Shown here in pieces: positions 18,408 through 28,602 of a DNA stretch of 64,000 bases; the first letter of the stretch is position 1, and each line of letters starts with the position of its first letter. Source of the DNA: Planosporangium thailandense (lineage in GTDB: Bacteria; Actinomycetota; Actinomycetes; Mycobacteriales; Micromonosporaceae); assembly GCF_011947195.1 (NCBI RefSeq), contig NZ_JAATVY010000010.1:62001-126000 (forward strand). Direction: 5' to 3'. A model generated the notes under the pieces. It did no database searches, was not told the DNA's origin, and worked only from the letters and a program-made list of their open reading frames with translations. The position numbers and the translations under genes are program-made.

Positions 18408-20285
18408 TTACCCGCCGCCGGTCCCGGTACGCGTACGCTGCCCGCCGTCGTGGTCCTGGCCTCGCTGCTGGCCCCATGACGGGGTCACCGCCGGTTGGCT
18501 GCTGGGCGGTGCCTGTGTGCTGGGCGGTGCCTGGGTGCTCGGCGACGGCTGCGATCCGGACGGGGTAGGGGAGGACGGTTCCGGCCCGGCGCTGGCCGAC
18601 GGTTCGACGCCCGGTGCCGGGCGCGAGCTGGCTGGGAGCGAGCTGGCCGGGCGCGGGCTGGCCGGGCGCGAGCTGGCCGGGAGCGTGAGCGTGGCCGACG
18701 GGGCGGGCCCGGGTACGCCGCTGCCGGCCGGTCCGCCGGTCGCCTTTTGTGGGGCTGCGTCGGCCGCTCCGACGGTACGCACGAGAAGACTCTCCTGCTG
18801 GCAACCGACCCCCGCCAGGGCGAACCCGGTGGGCGCGTGGCCGCCGTCGACGTAGGTGCCGGCCAGGGAGACCCTCGCCGCCGCTCCGGCCGCAAGGGTC
18901 CTGTCGCCCTGCAGCGTCACCGCGGTGCCGGCATGAGTCCAGCGGACGCCCGCCGCAGTGGTCAACCGTTGCCCGGCCGGCAGGGCGAAGGTCAGAGACC
19001 ATCCCTCCAACGCGTCGTCGCCGGTGTTGGTCACGGTCAGCACGGCGGTGAAGGATCCGTCGCCGTGCTCGCGTGCGGCGTACCGGGTAGCGCAGCCGGA
19101 GGTGCCGTCGCCACGGGCGCTGGCACCGCTGCCGACGACAGCACCCAGTGACCAGCCGGTCGAAAAATGTACCGCGACCACTGCCGCGAGCGCCGCGGTG
19201 ACGGCCGTCGCCGCGGCGGCCGACATCCGGATTCCCGGCGGTCGCGACGCCCGCCATGGCTGGCGCGGCTCCTCCGGAGAACCCGCCACGCGCCTGCCAG
19301 GACCCGCGAGGGCTCGGACGTCAAGCCGACCGGCTTCGGTGACCGCACGGAGGCGGCCGGTGGCGGACGGACCGGCCGGCGCGGCTCGCCGCGGGGTGAT
19401 GCCGCCGACCGGGGCCGGACATTCCGGCTCCGGTTCGGTGCTGATCGTCCCGCCGAGCACCTTCGCGACGTGGCGGGCGGTCGGGCGATCGTCGGGTGCG
19501 TCGTCGAGGCAGCGGCGGCACAGCTCGGTGATCGCATCCGGCAGCCCGTCGATCGGCGGCAGCGGAGCCGGTATCAGGCGGTCGAGGCGGGCCAGGGCGA
19601 TGTCGGTCGGCGAGCCTTCCGGCCACGGCGGGTGCCCGGTGAGGCACTCGTACAGCAGCAGGCCGAGGGCGTAGACGTCGCTGGCCGGGACGACCGGGTC
19701 GCCGCGTAGCTGTTCGGGCGCCATGTAGAGCGGCGTGCCCAGCATGATGCCACCGGTGTCGGTCTGCGCCTGGCCGATCGCCGCCGCGATGCCGAAGTCG
19801 ACCACCCTGACCCCGGTCGCGGTCAGCATGACGTTGCCCGGCTTGACGTCGCGGTGCACCATGCCCCGCTCATGCGCCGCCGCCAGGCCCTCGGCGACCT
19901 GTGCGCAGACGGTCGCGGCGGTGCTCCAGCGCAGCGCGCCGTCCCGGCGCAGACGCTCCTGCAGGGTCTCGCCGTCGACGAACTCCATCACGATGTACGG
20001 GTTGCCGTTACGGAGCCCGCGGCGCGACTGGCCGAAGTCGTAGACGGCGGCCACATGCGGGTGGGTCAGCCGGGCGGCCGCGAGCGCCTCCGCCCGCGCC
20101 CGGGCGCAGGCCCGGGGGTCGGCGGCCAGGTCGGCGGCCAGCATCTTCACCGCGACGGCCCGCTCGAGGACCTGGTCGTAGCCTCGCCACACCTCGGCCA
20201 TCCCGCCGGTGCCGATCCGCTCGTCCAGCCGGTAGCGGCCGTCCAGAGTCGGCAAACCTGTCACCCCCGATGCGACGATTTCCAT
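18408..20285 (-). CDS. Receptor Ser/Thr protein kinase with extracellular CBM2-like domain
   Basis: This 625-residue membrane kinase has a Hanks-type domain at residues 18-275: glycine loop GTGGMAEV, K47, HRD 144-146, DFG 163-165 and APE at 189-191. A juxtamembrane linker is followed by one membrane helix (about 354-375). The outside part (398-495) looks like a family 2 carbohydrate-binding module: Cys398 and Cys495 bracket the domain, with VTNTGDDALEGWSLTF and PTGFALAGVGC. A Pro/Ser/Ala tail with PASS-type repeats ends the protein. PASTA domains, usual in such receptors, are absent. Polysaccharide sensing at the surface is inferred. Start is uncertain (ATG 20312, ATG 20285 or a later GTG). 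Confidence 0.88.
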   Translation of the reverse strand: MEIVASGVTGLPTLDGRYRLDERIGTGGMAEVWRGYDQVLERAVAVKMLAADLAADPRACARARAEALAAARLTHPHVAAVYDFGQSRRGLRNGNPYIVMEFVDGETLQERLRRDGALRWSTAATVCAQVAEGLAAAHERGMVHRDVKPGNVMLTATGVRVVDFGIAAAIGQAQTDTGGIMLGTPLYMAPEQLRGDPVVPASDVYALGLLLYECLTGHPPWPEGSPTDIALARLDRLIPAPLPPIDGLPDAITELCRRCLDDAPDDRPTARHVAKVLGGTISTEPEPECPAPVGGITPRRAAPAGPSATGRLRAVTEAGRLDVRALAGPGRRVAGSPEEPRQPWRASRPPGIRMSAAAATAVTAALAAVVAVHFSTGWSLGAVVGSGASARGDGTSGCATRYAAREHGDGSFTAVLTVTNTGDDALEGWSLTFALPAGQRLTTAAGVRWTHAGTAVTLQGDRTLAAGAAARVSLAGTYVDGGHAPTGFALAGVGCQQESLLVRTVGAADAAPQKATGGPAGSGVPGPAPSATLTLPASSRPASPRPASSLPASSRPAPGVEPSASAGPEPSSPTPSGSQPSPSTQAPPSTQAPPSSQPAVTPSWGQQRGQDHDGGQRTRTGTGGG

Positions 20286-20351
20286 GACCTGACTCGGACC
20301 GTGGCTGACCACCTGGCGCTCGCTTGTGATGTACCGGCGGTGGCGGCGACG

Positions 20352-20939
20352 CTACGGACAACCCGCGGCGATCCAGTCCATCGCCTGTTCGCTCCCGGCG
20401 AAGATCGGAAAGACCGGCTGCAGCCGCATGGTCTGCAGGACCGCGATGATGAACTGCGACGGGGCGGCCAGGCAGAGATGCCCGCCTTTCGACCTGGCCG
20501 TCTGGTGGGCGCGCACGAGAATTCCGAGCGCGGTCGAGTCGATCAACCGTACGTTCGCCAGGTCGATCACCACGTGCCGATGGCCCGCGCAGGTTTGTGT
20601 CACCACCGCGCGTAACCGGGCGGCGGTCAGGAGATCGAGGTCGCCACTCAGTTCGACGATGGCCGCGTCGCCCAGCGCTTTCACCGACGCAGACCAGGGA
20701 AGCGGTGGGACCTGTGCCGTCGCCGCTGCGTCGTCGGGCGTCGACGACTCGACCGCGGTGCACTGCGGGCAGCGATGGGGCCCGATCGCCAGGGGCGAAC
20801 CGGTCCACCCGTGCCTGCTCACCAGCGTCCACACCACGTCCCAATGACGCAACCTGCTGCTGATCGCGGGAAGCCGGTGGCCGCAGCTGTCGCAGACGAG
20901 GTCGATGCCTTCGCGGTCGCGAGTCGGCAACGCGGTCAT
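20352..20939 (-). CDS. STAS-domain anti-sigma antagonist with zinc-ribbon-like head
   Basis: This is a 195-residue soluble protein. Residues 15-60 hold two CxxC pairs (CDSCGH and CPQC) about 37 residues apart, forming a possible zinc ribbon. A STAS domain follows from about residue 85 (ELSGDLDLLTAARLRAV, then VVIDLANVRLIDSTALGILV). The DSTA motif keeps a hydroxyl residue at the usual phosphorylation position, so control by an anti-sigma kinase is possible. It ends 66 bases before the receptor kinase gene. Its ATG overlaps the stop of a possible 36-codon frame (ATGA). The partner anti-sigma factor is not in the window. Confidence 0.82.
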   Translation of the reverse strand: MTALPTRDREGIDLVCDSCGHRLPAISSRLRHWDVVWTLVSRHGWTGSPLAIGPHRCPQCTAVESSTPDDAAATAQVPPLPWSASVKALGDAAIVELSGDLDLLTAARLRAVVTQTCAGHRHVVIDLANVRLIDSTALGILVRAHQTARSKGGHLCLAAPSQFIIAVLQTMRLQPVFPIFAGSEQAMDWIAAGCP

Positions 20940-21046
20940 GACGCCGCCTGCGCGGGGCCCGCGACGCCGCCGGCCGGCGACTGGCGTACGGCGTTCGGCG
21001 GTACGAGCTCGACGAGGGCGCGGGCGCGTCGGTCGGCGGGGCGCAT
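20936..21046 (-). CDS. Possible 36-codon leader ORF in a gene-poor gap
   Basis: The 298 bases between the two STAS genes contain little. The only candidate is a 36-codon frame from ATG 21046, with AGGAGA about 11 bases upstream, whose stop overlaps the next gene's ATG by 4 bases. Its sequence is low-complexity and has no recognisable motif. It could be a translational leader or chance. Confidence 0.25.
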   Translation of the reverse strand: MRPADRRARALVELVPPNAVRQSPAGGVAGPAQAAS

Positions 21047-21237
21047 GGGGCGGTGATTCTCCTGTCCAACGAGGTACGGGCAGCGCCGGGCGGACCGGCC
21101 GGACGTCTCGCCGTCGATGACCGGACGCGGCCCGGCACCCTGGTCGGGCGGGCATGTCCGGCGGACGGCGTGACGCGTACCTGCCTGCTGCTGTTGATAG
21201 CCATGGAGAGCGGTGGACCGCGTCGGCTGCTGGACGC

Positions 21238-21642
21238 TCACGGGGCTACGTGATCGCCCGGAGCCGGTCTTGTCGCCACCGCGGCCGGCTGCTCCGGTCG
21301 GTCGAGGCCGGGTTCGCTCGGCAGCGTGGTTGTGAGCTGCAGAACGTGGTCCAGGCGGGCGATCTCCAGGATTCGGCGCACGCGCGGTGAAGGGTTGCGC
21401 AGGGCGAGTAGACCCCCCGACGGCCAGGTTCGGCGGTGCGCGTCGAGCAGCACGTCGATCGCGGCGGCATCGATGAACGGGCAGTCGGTGAGGTCGATGA
21501 CCAGGCGACGGGGCCGCCGCGCGATCGCGCGGTCGACGACCGCGGCGAACGCACGCACCGCCGACGCCTCGAGCGGCCCGTTGACGGTCAGCTCGATGGT
21601 TGCCGACTCCGCGGACTCCACCGTCGGATCACCTGGCGACAT
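21238..21642 (-). CDS. STAS-domain protein (anti-sigma antagonist-like), paralogue A
   Basis: This 134-residue protein is mostly one STAS domain: IELTVNGPLEASAVRAF, LVIDLTDCPFIDAAAIDVLL and SGGLLALRNPSPRVRRILEIARLD. The usual DSSG phosphoacceptor motif reads DAAA, so it cannot be switched off in the standard way. It is clearly paralogous to the gene at 25967-26383, with which it also shares about 66 bases of upstream DNA. ATG 21642 has GGGAGG about 12 bases upstream. The neighbouring response regulator is divergent. Partner unknown. Confidence 0.82.
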   Translation of the reverse strand: MSPGDPTVESAESATIELTVNGPLEASAVRAFAAVVDRAIARRPRRLVIDLTDCPFIDAAAIDVLLDAHRRTWPSGGLLALRNPSPRVRRILEIARLDHVLQLTTTLPSEPGLDRPEQPAAVATRPAPGDHVAP

Positions 21643-21677
21643 GTGCTTCGCGCACCTCCCCCTTCGCTCGCTCCGAT

Positions 21678-21743
21678 CCGGCTCCCAATGTCGACCAGCC
21701 GTATAGCGGCGGATCCGCGAAATCATGACGAATTCATGACAGG
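21678..21743 (-). promoter_or_regulatory. Conserved upstream block shared by two STAS genes (copy A)
   Basis: Read on the minus strand, this block aligns without gaps to 26413-26478, with ATTCGTCAT, TTTCG, TCCGC and ATTGG conserved in register. Each lies 30-36 bases upstream of a STAS start. It probably contains the promoter and an operator. Confidence 0.6.
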
Positions 21744-21812
21744 CCCGCCGTGACGGTCACTCGGATGTGCCCCGGGATGAGGCCCGGAAGACGGGGCCGC
21801 GATGATGGCGCC

Positions 21813-22487
21813 ATGGCGGCCGTTCTTGTGATCGAAGATGACGACCGGATTCGACTGTCCCTGGCGCTCGCGCTCGAGGACGAGGGGTACGCGGTACGCG
21901 AAGCGCCGACCGCGGAGGAGGGGCTGATCGCGCAGCGCCGGGAACCGGCGGACACGGTCCTGGTGGACCTCATGCTGCCCGGCATCGACGGCTTCGAGTG
22001 CATCCGGGAGCTGCGCCGGGACGGCGACGTCCCGATCATCGCGATCAGCGCCCGCAGTGACACGCACGATATCGTCGCGGCGCTCGAGGCCGGCGCCGAC
22101 GATTACGTGGTCAAGCCGGTCGAGGTCAAGGAGCTGTCGGCCCGGATGCGGGCGGTGCGCCGGCGGACCCGCACGGCTGCCTCGCCCGTGTCCGCGCTCG
22201 TCTTCGGGGAGTTGGAGATCCGGCCGGAGGCAGGTGAGGTGCTGAGGCACGGGGAGCCGGTAGCGGTGACGCGGACCGAGTTCCGGCTGCTGTGCGAGCT
22301 GGCCGACCACGCCGGTCGGGTGCTGTCTCGCCAGCAGTTGCTCGAGCGGGTGTGGGAGTACAGCATCGGCGACGAGCGCCTCGTCGACGTGCACGTGGGT
22401 CGGCTGCGGCAGAAGATCGAGGACAATCCGGCCGCACCGCGGCACCTGGTCACGGTGCGTGGCCTGGGCTACAAGTTGCAGCGATGA
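21813..22487 (+). CDS. OmpR/PhoB-family response regulator
   Basis: This 224-residue regulator has a receiver domain (acidic pocket DD at 9-10, phospho-acceptor D52 in VDLMLPG, Lys in the VVKP loop at about 104) and a C-terminal winged helix (TRTEFRLLCELADHAGRVLSRQQLLERVW, then VDVHVGRLRQKI). ATG 21813 starts the fold directly; upstream in-frame starts only add a basic stretch. The stop overlaps the kinase ATG by 4 bases. With the kinase and the GerMN lipoprotein it forms an operon arranged like mtrA-mtrB-lpqB. Confidence 0.95.
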   Translation: MAAVLVIEDDDRIRLSLALALEDEGYAVREAPTAEEGLIAQRREPADTVLVDLMLPGIDGFECIRELRRDGDVPIIAISARSDTHDIVAALEAGADDYVVKPVEVKELSARMRAVRRRTRTAASPVSALVFGELEIRPEAGEVLRHGEPVAVTRTEFRLLCELADHAGRVLSRQQLLERVWEYSIGDERLVDVHVGRLRQKIEDNPAAPRHLVTVRGLGYKLQR

Positions 22488-23839
22488 GACGACCCAGCCT
22501 TCGTACCCGGCTCATGGCGGGGTTCGCCGCCAGCGCGCTGCTGCTGTCGACCTCGGTCGCGCTGCTGTCGTACGAGCTGACCCGCCGTTCGCTGCTGGCC
22601 GAGCGGGAACGCACCGCGATCCGCGTCACCTACTTCGACGCCACCGTCGTGCAGTCGGGCTTGGCCAGCGAACGCCCCGACATCGTCGACGTCCTGCGGT
22701 CCCTCGACACCGGGGCGATCCGGCGCCCGGTCCTGCGCCGGGACGGAACGTGGTACGCCCGCAACGCCGACGCGGGCGTGACCTCGGCGGTGCCGGAGAG
22801 CCTGCGCCAGCTGGCCGAGCAGGGTCGCCCGGGCGTGCAGCGGGTACGCGTCGACGGGCACTCCGCCCTGGCCGTGGCGGTGCCGCTGGGCGGTTCCACG
22901 GTGTTCTACGAGGTGCACTCCCTGCAGGAGCTGGAGAAGACGTTCCGGACGCTGGCGCTGGTGCTGGCCCTGGTGGGCGGGGCCACCGCCGTCGCCGGAG
23001 CGGGCGCGGGCTGGTACGTCACCCGGTACGTGCTGCGGCCGCTGACCTCGGTGGCCACCGCGGCGCAGGAGATCGCGGGCGGCGACCTGACCGCCCGGCT
23101 CGACCCTGCCACCGAACCGGAGCTGGCGCGACTGGCGTCATCGTTCAACGGGATGGTCGACCAACTGTCCCGGCGCCTCGAGCGGGACCGCAGGTTCGCC
23201 GCCGACGTCAGCCACGAGCTGCGCTCGCCGCTGCAGACGCTGGCCGCCGCGGCCAGCGTGCTCGCCAAGCGGCGGGCCCAGCTCGATATGCGCAGCGCCA
23301 CCGCGGTGGCGCTGGTCACCGACGAGGTGGCCCGGTTCCAGGCGCTGGTCACCGATCTGCTCGAACTCGCCCGAGGTGACCAGCCGCCCGAGCGCACGGC
23401 GGTCGACCTCGCCGATCTCGCCCGCCAGGTGTGCCGATCGCGCGGCCTGCCGGCTGACGTCGTCCGCGTTGACGGCGCGGCCGACCCGACGTGGCGGGTG
23501 GACCGGCGGCGGTTCGAGCAGGTGCTGGCCAACCTGATCGACAACGCCGACCGGCACGGCGGCGGCGCGGTCGCCGTCCGGGTCGGCCACGCCGCCGGCG
23601 TGCGCTACCTCGAGGTCGACGATGAGGGCCCTGGCGTCAGCGCGGAGGACCGGGAAGCGATCTTTTACCGGTTCTTCCGTGGGCGCCCGGCCAACGCGCG
23701 CGGCGACAGCGACGGGACCGGCCTCGGGCTGGCGCTCGTCGCCGAGCACGTCACCGCGCACGGTGGCCACGTCCTGGTCACTGACCGGCCTGGCGGAGGC
23801 GCCCGGTTCCGCGTCGAGCTTCCGGAGCGTGCGTCGTGA
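22484..23839 (+). CDS. Sensor histidine kinase
   Basis: This 451-residue membrane kinase has an N-terminal membrane helix at about 10-32, an extracytoplasmic sensor of about 130 residues and a second helix (about 160-185). A HAMP linker (RPLTSVATAAQEIAGGDL), the dimerisation/phospho-acceptor helix (SHELRSPLQTL) and an HATPase domain with N box NLIDNADRHG, G1 DEGPGVS and G2 GTGLGLAL follow. All catalytic motifs are present. It starts within the response-regulator stop (ATGA) and ends within the lipoprotein start (GTGA). The stimulus is unknown. Confidence 0.95.
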   Translation: MRRPSLRTRLMAGFAASALLLSTSVALLSYELTRRSLLAERERTAIRVTYFDATVVQSGLASERPDIVDVLRSLDTGAIRRPVLRRDGTWYARNADAGVTSAVPESLRQLAEQGRPGVQRVRVDGHSALAVAVPLGGSTVFYEVHSLQELEKTFRTLALVLALVGGATAVAGAGAGWYVTRYVLRPLTSVATAAQEIAGGDLTARLDPATEPELARLASSFNGMVDQLSRRLERDRRFAADVSHELRSPLQTLAAAASVLAKRRAQLDMRSATAVALVTDEVARFQALVTDLLELARGDQPPERTAVDLADLARQVCRSRGLPADVVRVDGAADPTWRVDRRRFEQVLANLIDNADRHGGGAVAVRVGHAAGVRYLEVDDEGPGVSAEDREAIFYRFFRGRPANARGDSDGTGLGLALVAEHVTAHGGHVLVTDRPGGGARFRVELPERAS

Positions 23840-24408
23840 GCCGCCTGGCACGCACCGTGCTGGTCGCGACGCTCGCCGCCGCGGCGCTGGCCGGCTGCGG
23901 CGTTCCGGCGGAGCGGTCCGCGCGTGAGATCTCGCCTCCGCCCGGCCCGTATCAGGCGGTGGTGTCGAGCGCGCCGGCCGCCGCGCCGGGCGCCGTGTCG
24001 GAGAAGCTGTACCTGGTCAAGGGCGACAAGCTGGTCGCCGTCTCGCGTCAGGTACGTGTCCAGCCGTCCGTCGACGCCCAGGTGCGCGACCTGCTCGCCG
24101 GACCCACCGACAGCGAACGTGACGCCGGCATGACCAGCGCGCTCGCCGGCGCGAACGTCATCTCCGGGATTCACCTCGCCAGCGGCGCGGCGGTCGTCGA
24201 GATCGGCCCCGCGCTGCAGGGCGCCGGCCGCAACGACGAAGTCCTGGCGTTCGCCCAGGTCGTGTGCACGCTTGCCAGCCGCCCGGACGTCAACGGGGTC
24301 GCGTTCACCCGGGACGGGCACCGTATCGGCATCCCCCGTGCGGACGGCTCGCTGACCCAGGGTCCGCTCGCCGTGTCCGACTACGTGAGCCTGATCGCGG
24401 GCGGGTGA
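23836..24408 (+). CDS. GerMN-domain lipoprotein (LpqB-like accessory)
   Basis: This 190-residue predicted lipoprotein has a signal peptide with lipobox LAGC (Cys at about residue 21). The mature part is a GerMN domain: LYLVKGDKLVAVSRQV, then QVRDLLAGPTDSERDAGMTSAL and a FAQVVCTLAS helix. In the mtrAB-lpqB arrangement such a lipoprotein modulates the kinase from outside the membrane; the same is inferred here. It is about a third of LpqB's length and has no beta-propeller. GTG 23836 overlaps the kinase stop. Confidence 0.88.
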   Translation: MSRLARTVLVATLAAAALAGCGVPAERSAREISPPPGPYQAVVSSAPAAAPGAVSEKLYLVKGDKLVAVSRQVRVQPSVDAQVRDLLAGPTDSERDAGMTSALAGANVISGIHLASGAAVVEIGPALQGAGRNDEVLAFAQVVCTLASRPDVNGVAFTRDGHRIGIPRADGSLTQGPLAVSDYVSLIAGG

Positions 24409-24422
24409 CCCCGGTCCCGGTC

Positions 24423-24440
24423 CCGGTCGGGTCGGACCGG
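24423..24440. terminator. Short hairpin between convergent genes
   Basis: CCGGTC (24423-24428) pairs with GACCGG (24435-24440) around a 6-base loop, in the 49-base gap between the convergent lipoprotein gene and otsA. The stem is short, so this is tentative. Confidence 0.35.
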
Positions 24441-24457
24441 AGCGGGTGCGGGCCGGG

Positions 24458-25852
<1,395 letters not shown>

Positions 25853-25966
25853 CCGCACTCACCCCCGCTCGTGGCGGCGGTCGGGCCGCGCGGTCTGCTC
25901 CGTACACACCTGCCGATCGGGCATGCCACCTCCGGTAACGGTCGTGTCGTCGCGCTGTTCTCCGGC

Positions 25967-26383
25967 CTATTCGGGCACGGCCACCGCAGCAACGCGTTCG
26001 GCGGCGGTGGGCGCGACCAGGGCCGGTTGGGGCGCGACCAGGGCCGGTTGGGGCGCGACCGCAGGCGTACGGTGCAGGGCGCCTGCCAGCTCGGCGTTCT
26101 CCAGGATCCGGCGCACCTGCGGCGATGGGCACCGAAGGGTGAGCAGACCACCCGTACGCGTGATTCGACGATGCGTGTCGACGAGCAACCAGACCGCGGA
26201 GGCGTCCGCGAAGGTGCAGTCGGTGAGGTCGATCACCAGGTGGTGCGCCCGCTGTTCGACCACGCAGTCCAGCGACACGGCCAGACCCCGTACCGCCACC
26301 GCGTCCAGCTCACCGTTCACGGTGACTTCGACCGTCGGTCCGTCACCGGATCGCGTTGTCGGCCCCCGCATCGTTATGCCCAT
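25967..26383 (-). CDS. STAS-domain protein (anti-sigma antagonist-like), paralogue B
   Basis: This 138-residue STAS protein (VEVTVNGELDAVAVRGLA, LVIDLTDCTFADASAVWLLV, GGLLTLRCPSPQVRRILENA) is paralogous to 21238-21642. The phosphorylation motif reads DASA. The C-terminus carries a twice-repeated PQPALVA unit, encoded by a 21-base tandem repeat at about 26013-26055. ATG 26383 has a GGAAGGGGGA ribosome-binding site. It is followed by otsA on the same strand after 114 bases. Its sigma/anti-sigma partners are unknown. Confidence 0.82.
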   Translation of the reverse strand: MGITMRGPTTRSGDGPTVEVTVNGELDAVAVRGLAVSLDCVVEQRAHHLVIDLTDCTFADASAVWLLVDTHRRITRTGGLLTLRCPSPQVRRILENAELAGALHRTPAVAPQPALVAPQPALVAPTAAERVAAVAVPE

Positions 26384-26412
26384 CGGTCCCCCTTCCGGCT
26401 CTGCGCCTCTGG

Positions 26413-26478
26413 CCGAACACCAATCTCGATCAGGCATGTGGCAGCGGACCCTCGAAAATATGACGAATCAGTGACAGA
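26413..26478 (-). promoter_or_regulatory. Conserved upstream block shared by two STAS genes (copy B)
   Basis: This is the counterpart of 21678-21743. Its minus-strand sequence aligns without gaps to that block, 30 bases upstream of the STAS ATG and within the gap after the ClC gene. A promoter with a common operator is likely. Confidence 0.6.
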
Positions 26479-26509
26479 TCGTCACCGGCCTCCCGGTGGT
26501 CGGTCCGGC

Positions 26510-28354
26510 TCATCCGCGGGACGCGGTCGCGTCGGCGCTGCCGGCGGCGGTCCGCAGCACGTCGCGGTGGGTCAGCCAGCCGTCGACCAGGTCGCCGTCG
26601 CCGCGCTGCACCGGCAGGCCGGCGCCGCCGTGGCGGACCAGCTCGCCGAGCGCCTCTTCCAGCCCCTGACCGGAGTGCAGGATCGGCACCGTGCGGGCCA
26701 GGTCGGCGGCGGATATGGGGGCCGCGCCGCGCAGGGCCGCTTCGACGTCGACCGCCCGGACCACGCCGCGCAGCTGGCCGGCGCCATCGACGACGGGCAG
26801 GGCGGCGTACTCCGTGGCGGCGAACCGCTGGGCGAGTTGTTGCAGGTCCGCGTCGGGTGCGAGGGGCTCCGGCAGTGCGACGGCGGCCGCCGCGACCGTC
26901 AGCTCGTCGAGGCGGGCGGCCGCGCGCGGGCGTTCGATGTCGATGCCGCGGCGCAGCAGCTTGCGGGTGTAGATGGTGTCGCGGGAGATCAGCCGGGACG
27001 CGCCGGCCGCGAGGGCGATGGCGACCATCAGCGGCAGGATGATCGTGTACTCACCGGTCAGCTCGAACATCGTCACGACGGCGGTGATGGGGGCCCGGGC
27101 CGAGCCGGCGAAGACGGCGCCCATCCCGACGAGCGCGTACGCGCCGGCCGGGGCGGTGGCGTGGGGCAGCAGGTGGTGGACGGCCGTGCCGAAGGCGGCT
27201 CCGGTCATGGCGCCGATGAACAGGGACGGGCCGAACACCCCGCCGGAGCCGCCGATGCCCATGGTGAGGCTGGTGGCGAGCATCTTGGCGACCAGCAGCA
27301 CGAGTAGGAACCACAGCGCGTACCGGCCGGCCACCGCCCGGCCGAGCACGGGGTAGCCGACTCCGTACATCTCCGGGACGGCGAGCAGCAGACCGCCGAG
27401 CAGCACGCCGCCGACGGCGGGGCGCAGCCACTCCGGGCCGCGCCACACCCGGTCGCAGACGTCTTCGATGACGTACAGGACGCGGCTGAACCCGACGCCG
27501 ACGCCGGCCGCGAGCAGGCCCAGCAGGGCGTAGAGGCCGTACTCGCCGGGGGAGGCGACGCGGAACGGCGGCAGGACCAGGAACGGGTGGTCGCCGAGCA
27601 GCGCGCGGCCGATCACGCTCGCGGTGACCGACGACAGCACGACCGCGCCGAACGACTCGACCGCGAAGTTGGCCAGGATGAGTTCGAGGGCGAAGAAGAC
27701 CCCGGCGATCGGCGTGTTGAAGGTGGCGGAGATCGCGCCAGCCGCCCCGCAGGCCACCAGCAGTCGCAGCCGCTCCTCCGGCAGCCGGACCAGTTGGCCG
27801 AGGGTGGAGCCGAGCGCGGAGCCGACCTGCACGATCGGCCCTTCCCGGCCGACTGAGCCGCCGCCGCCGATGCAGATGGCGCTGGCCAGCGACTTGACCG
27901 CGGCGACCCGGGGCCGGATGCGGCCGCCGCGCTCGGCCACCGCGTACATCACCTCGGGCACCCCGTGGCCGCGGGCCTCCCGCGCGAACAAGTGGATCAG
28001 CGGCCCGTACAGCAGGCCGGCCACGACCGGCGCGGCGACGACGAACCAGCGGCCGAGGCCGGGCAGGTGCGGGTTGGCGGTGCCGGGGGCGGCGGCGTAG
28101 TCGGCGTGGCCGGAGAACAGCCGGGTGGCGGAGACCACCAGCCACCGGAAGGCGACCGCGCCCAGGCCGGCGCCGGCACCCACAGCCACGGCGAGGACGA
28201 GCATCCCGGCCGAAGTGCCGCGTACCTGGTCCCACCAGCGCGTGGCCAGGCCGGTCGGCCGGATCGCGGACGGGGTCGACGGCGCCGTTGCGGGGTCGCG
28301 TCGCGGTCGCGGCGGGTGCGTCCGGCGGGCGCCGAGCGCGCGCCAGCGGGTCAT
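26510..28354 (-). CDS. ClC-type chloride channel/transporter with CBS domains
   Basis: This protein of about 614 residues has a ClC membrane core with the selectivity-filter loops GGGGSVGREGPIVQ (gating Glu present) and GIGGSGGVFGPSLFIGA. It ends in a C-terminal CBS pair (PLAPDADLQQLAQRFA...LPVVDGAG and later HSGQGLEEALGEL). In the helix that carries the internal proton-transfer Glu of the E. coli exchanger, the sequence reads ALELIL, so that position is Leu. It may therefore be channel-like or use another proton route; this is an alignment by eye. ATG 28354 starts a basic N-terminal leader; an in-frame start at 28510 is possible. There is no clear ribosome-binding site for either. Confidence 0.88.
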   Translation of the reverse strand: MTRWRALGARRTHPPRPRRDPATAPSTPSAIRPTGLATRWWDQVRGTSAGMLVLAVAVGAGAGLGAVAFRWLVVSATRLFSGHADYAAAPGTANPHLPGLGRWFVVAAPVVAGLLYGPLIHLFAREARGHGVPEVMYAVAERGGRIRPRVAAVKSLASAICIGGGGSVGREGPIVQVGSALGSTLGQLVRLPEERLRLLVACGAAGAISATFNTPIAGVFFALELILANFAVESFGAVVLSSVTASVIGRALLGDHPFLVLPPFRVASPGEYGLYALLGLLAAGVGVGFSRVLYVIEDVCDRVWRGPEWLRPAVGGVLLGGLLLAVPEMYGVGYPVLGRAVAGRYALWFLLVLLVAKMLATSLTMGIGGSGGVFGPSLFIGAMTGAAFGTAVHHLLPHATAPAGAYALVGMGAVFAGSARAPITAVVTMFELTGEYTIILPLMVAIALAAGASRLISRDTIYTRKLLRRGIDIERPRAAARLDELTVAAAAVALPEPLAPDADLQQLAQRFAATEYAALPVVDGAGQLRGVVRAVDVEAALRGAAPISAADLARTVPILHSGQGLEEALGELVRHGGAGLPVQRGDGDLVDGWLTHRDVLRTAAGSADATASRG

Positions 28355-28512
28355 CGGGGGGTGTGGTCGGGTGGCGGTACGGCTGCCGGTGCCGGCGGTG
28401 GACGACGGTTGCCGCTTCGCCCTGTTGATCTCGACCACTCCTTCGGTGCGCTGTCCGTCGATGTACAGGCGTGCGCCCGCGCCGGCGGGCAGCCGTACTG
28501 CACCGGACAATC

Positions 28513-28522
28513 ATTGCATAAT
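28513..28522. promoter_or_regulatory. ATTGC-type palindromic site upstream of TPP-enzyme operon
   Basis: ATTGCATAAT here differs in two central bases from the perfect palindrome at the start of the MarR gene (35090-35099). It lies 81 bases upstream of a SigB-like promoter. A MarR operator is possible. Confidence 0.3.
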
Positions 28523-28602
28523 GCCTATGACTGGCTGGCGGCGGGAAAGGCGCGATCACCATTGATTGCGCTACCGGAAACAGTTGCCATCTGCAAATCA
28601 AC

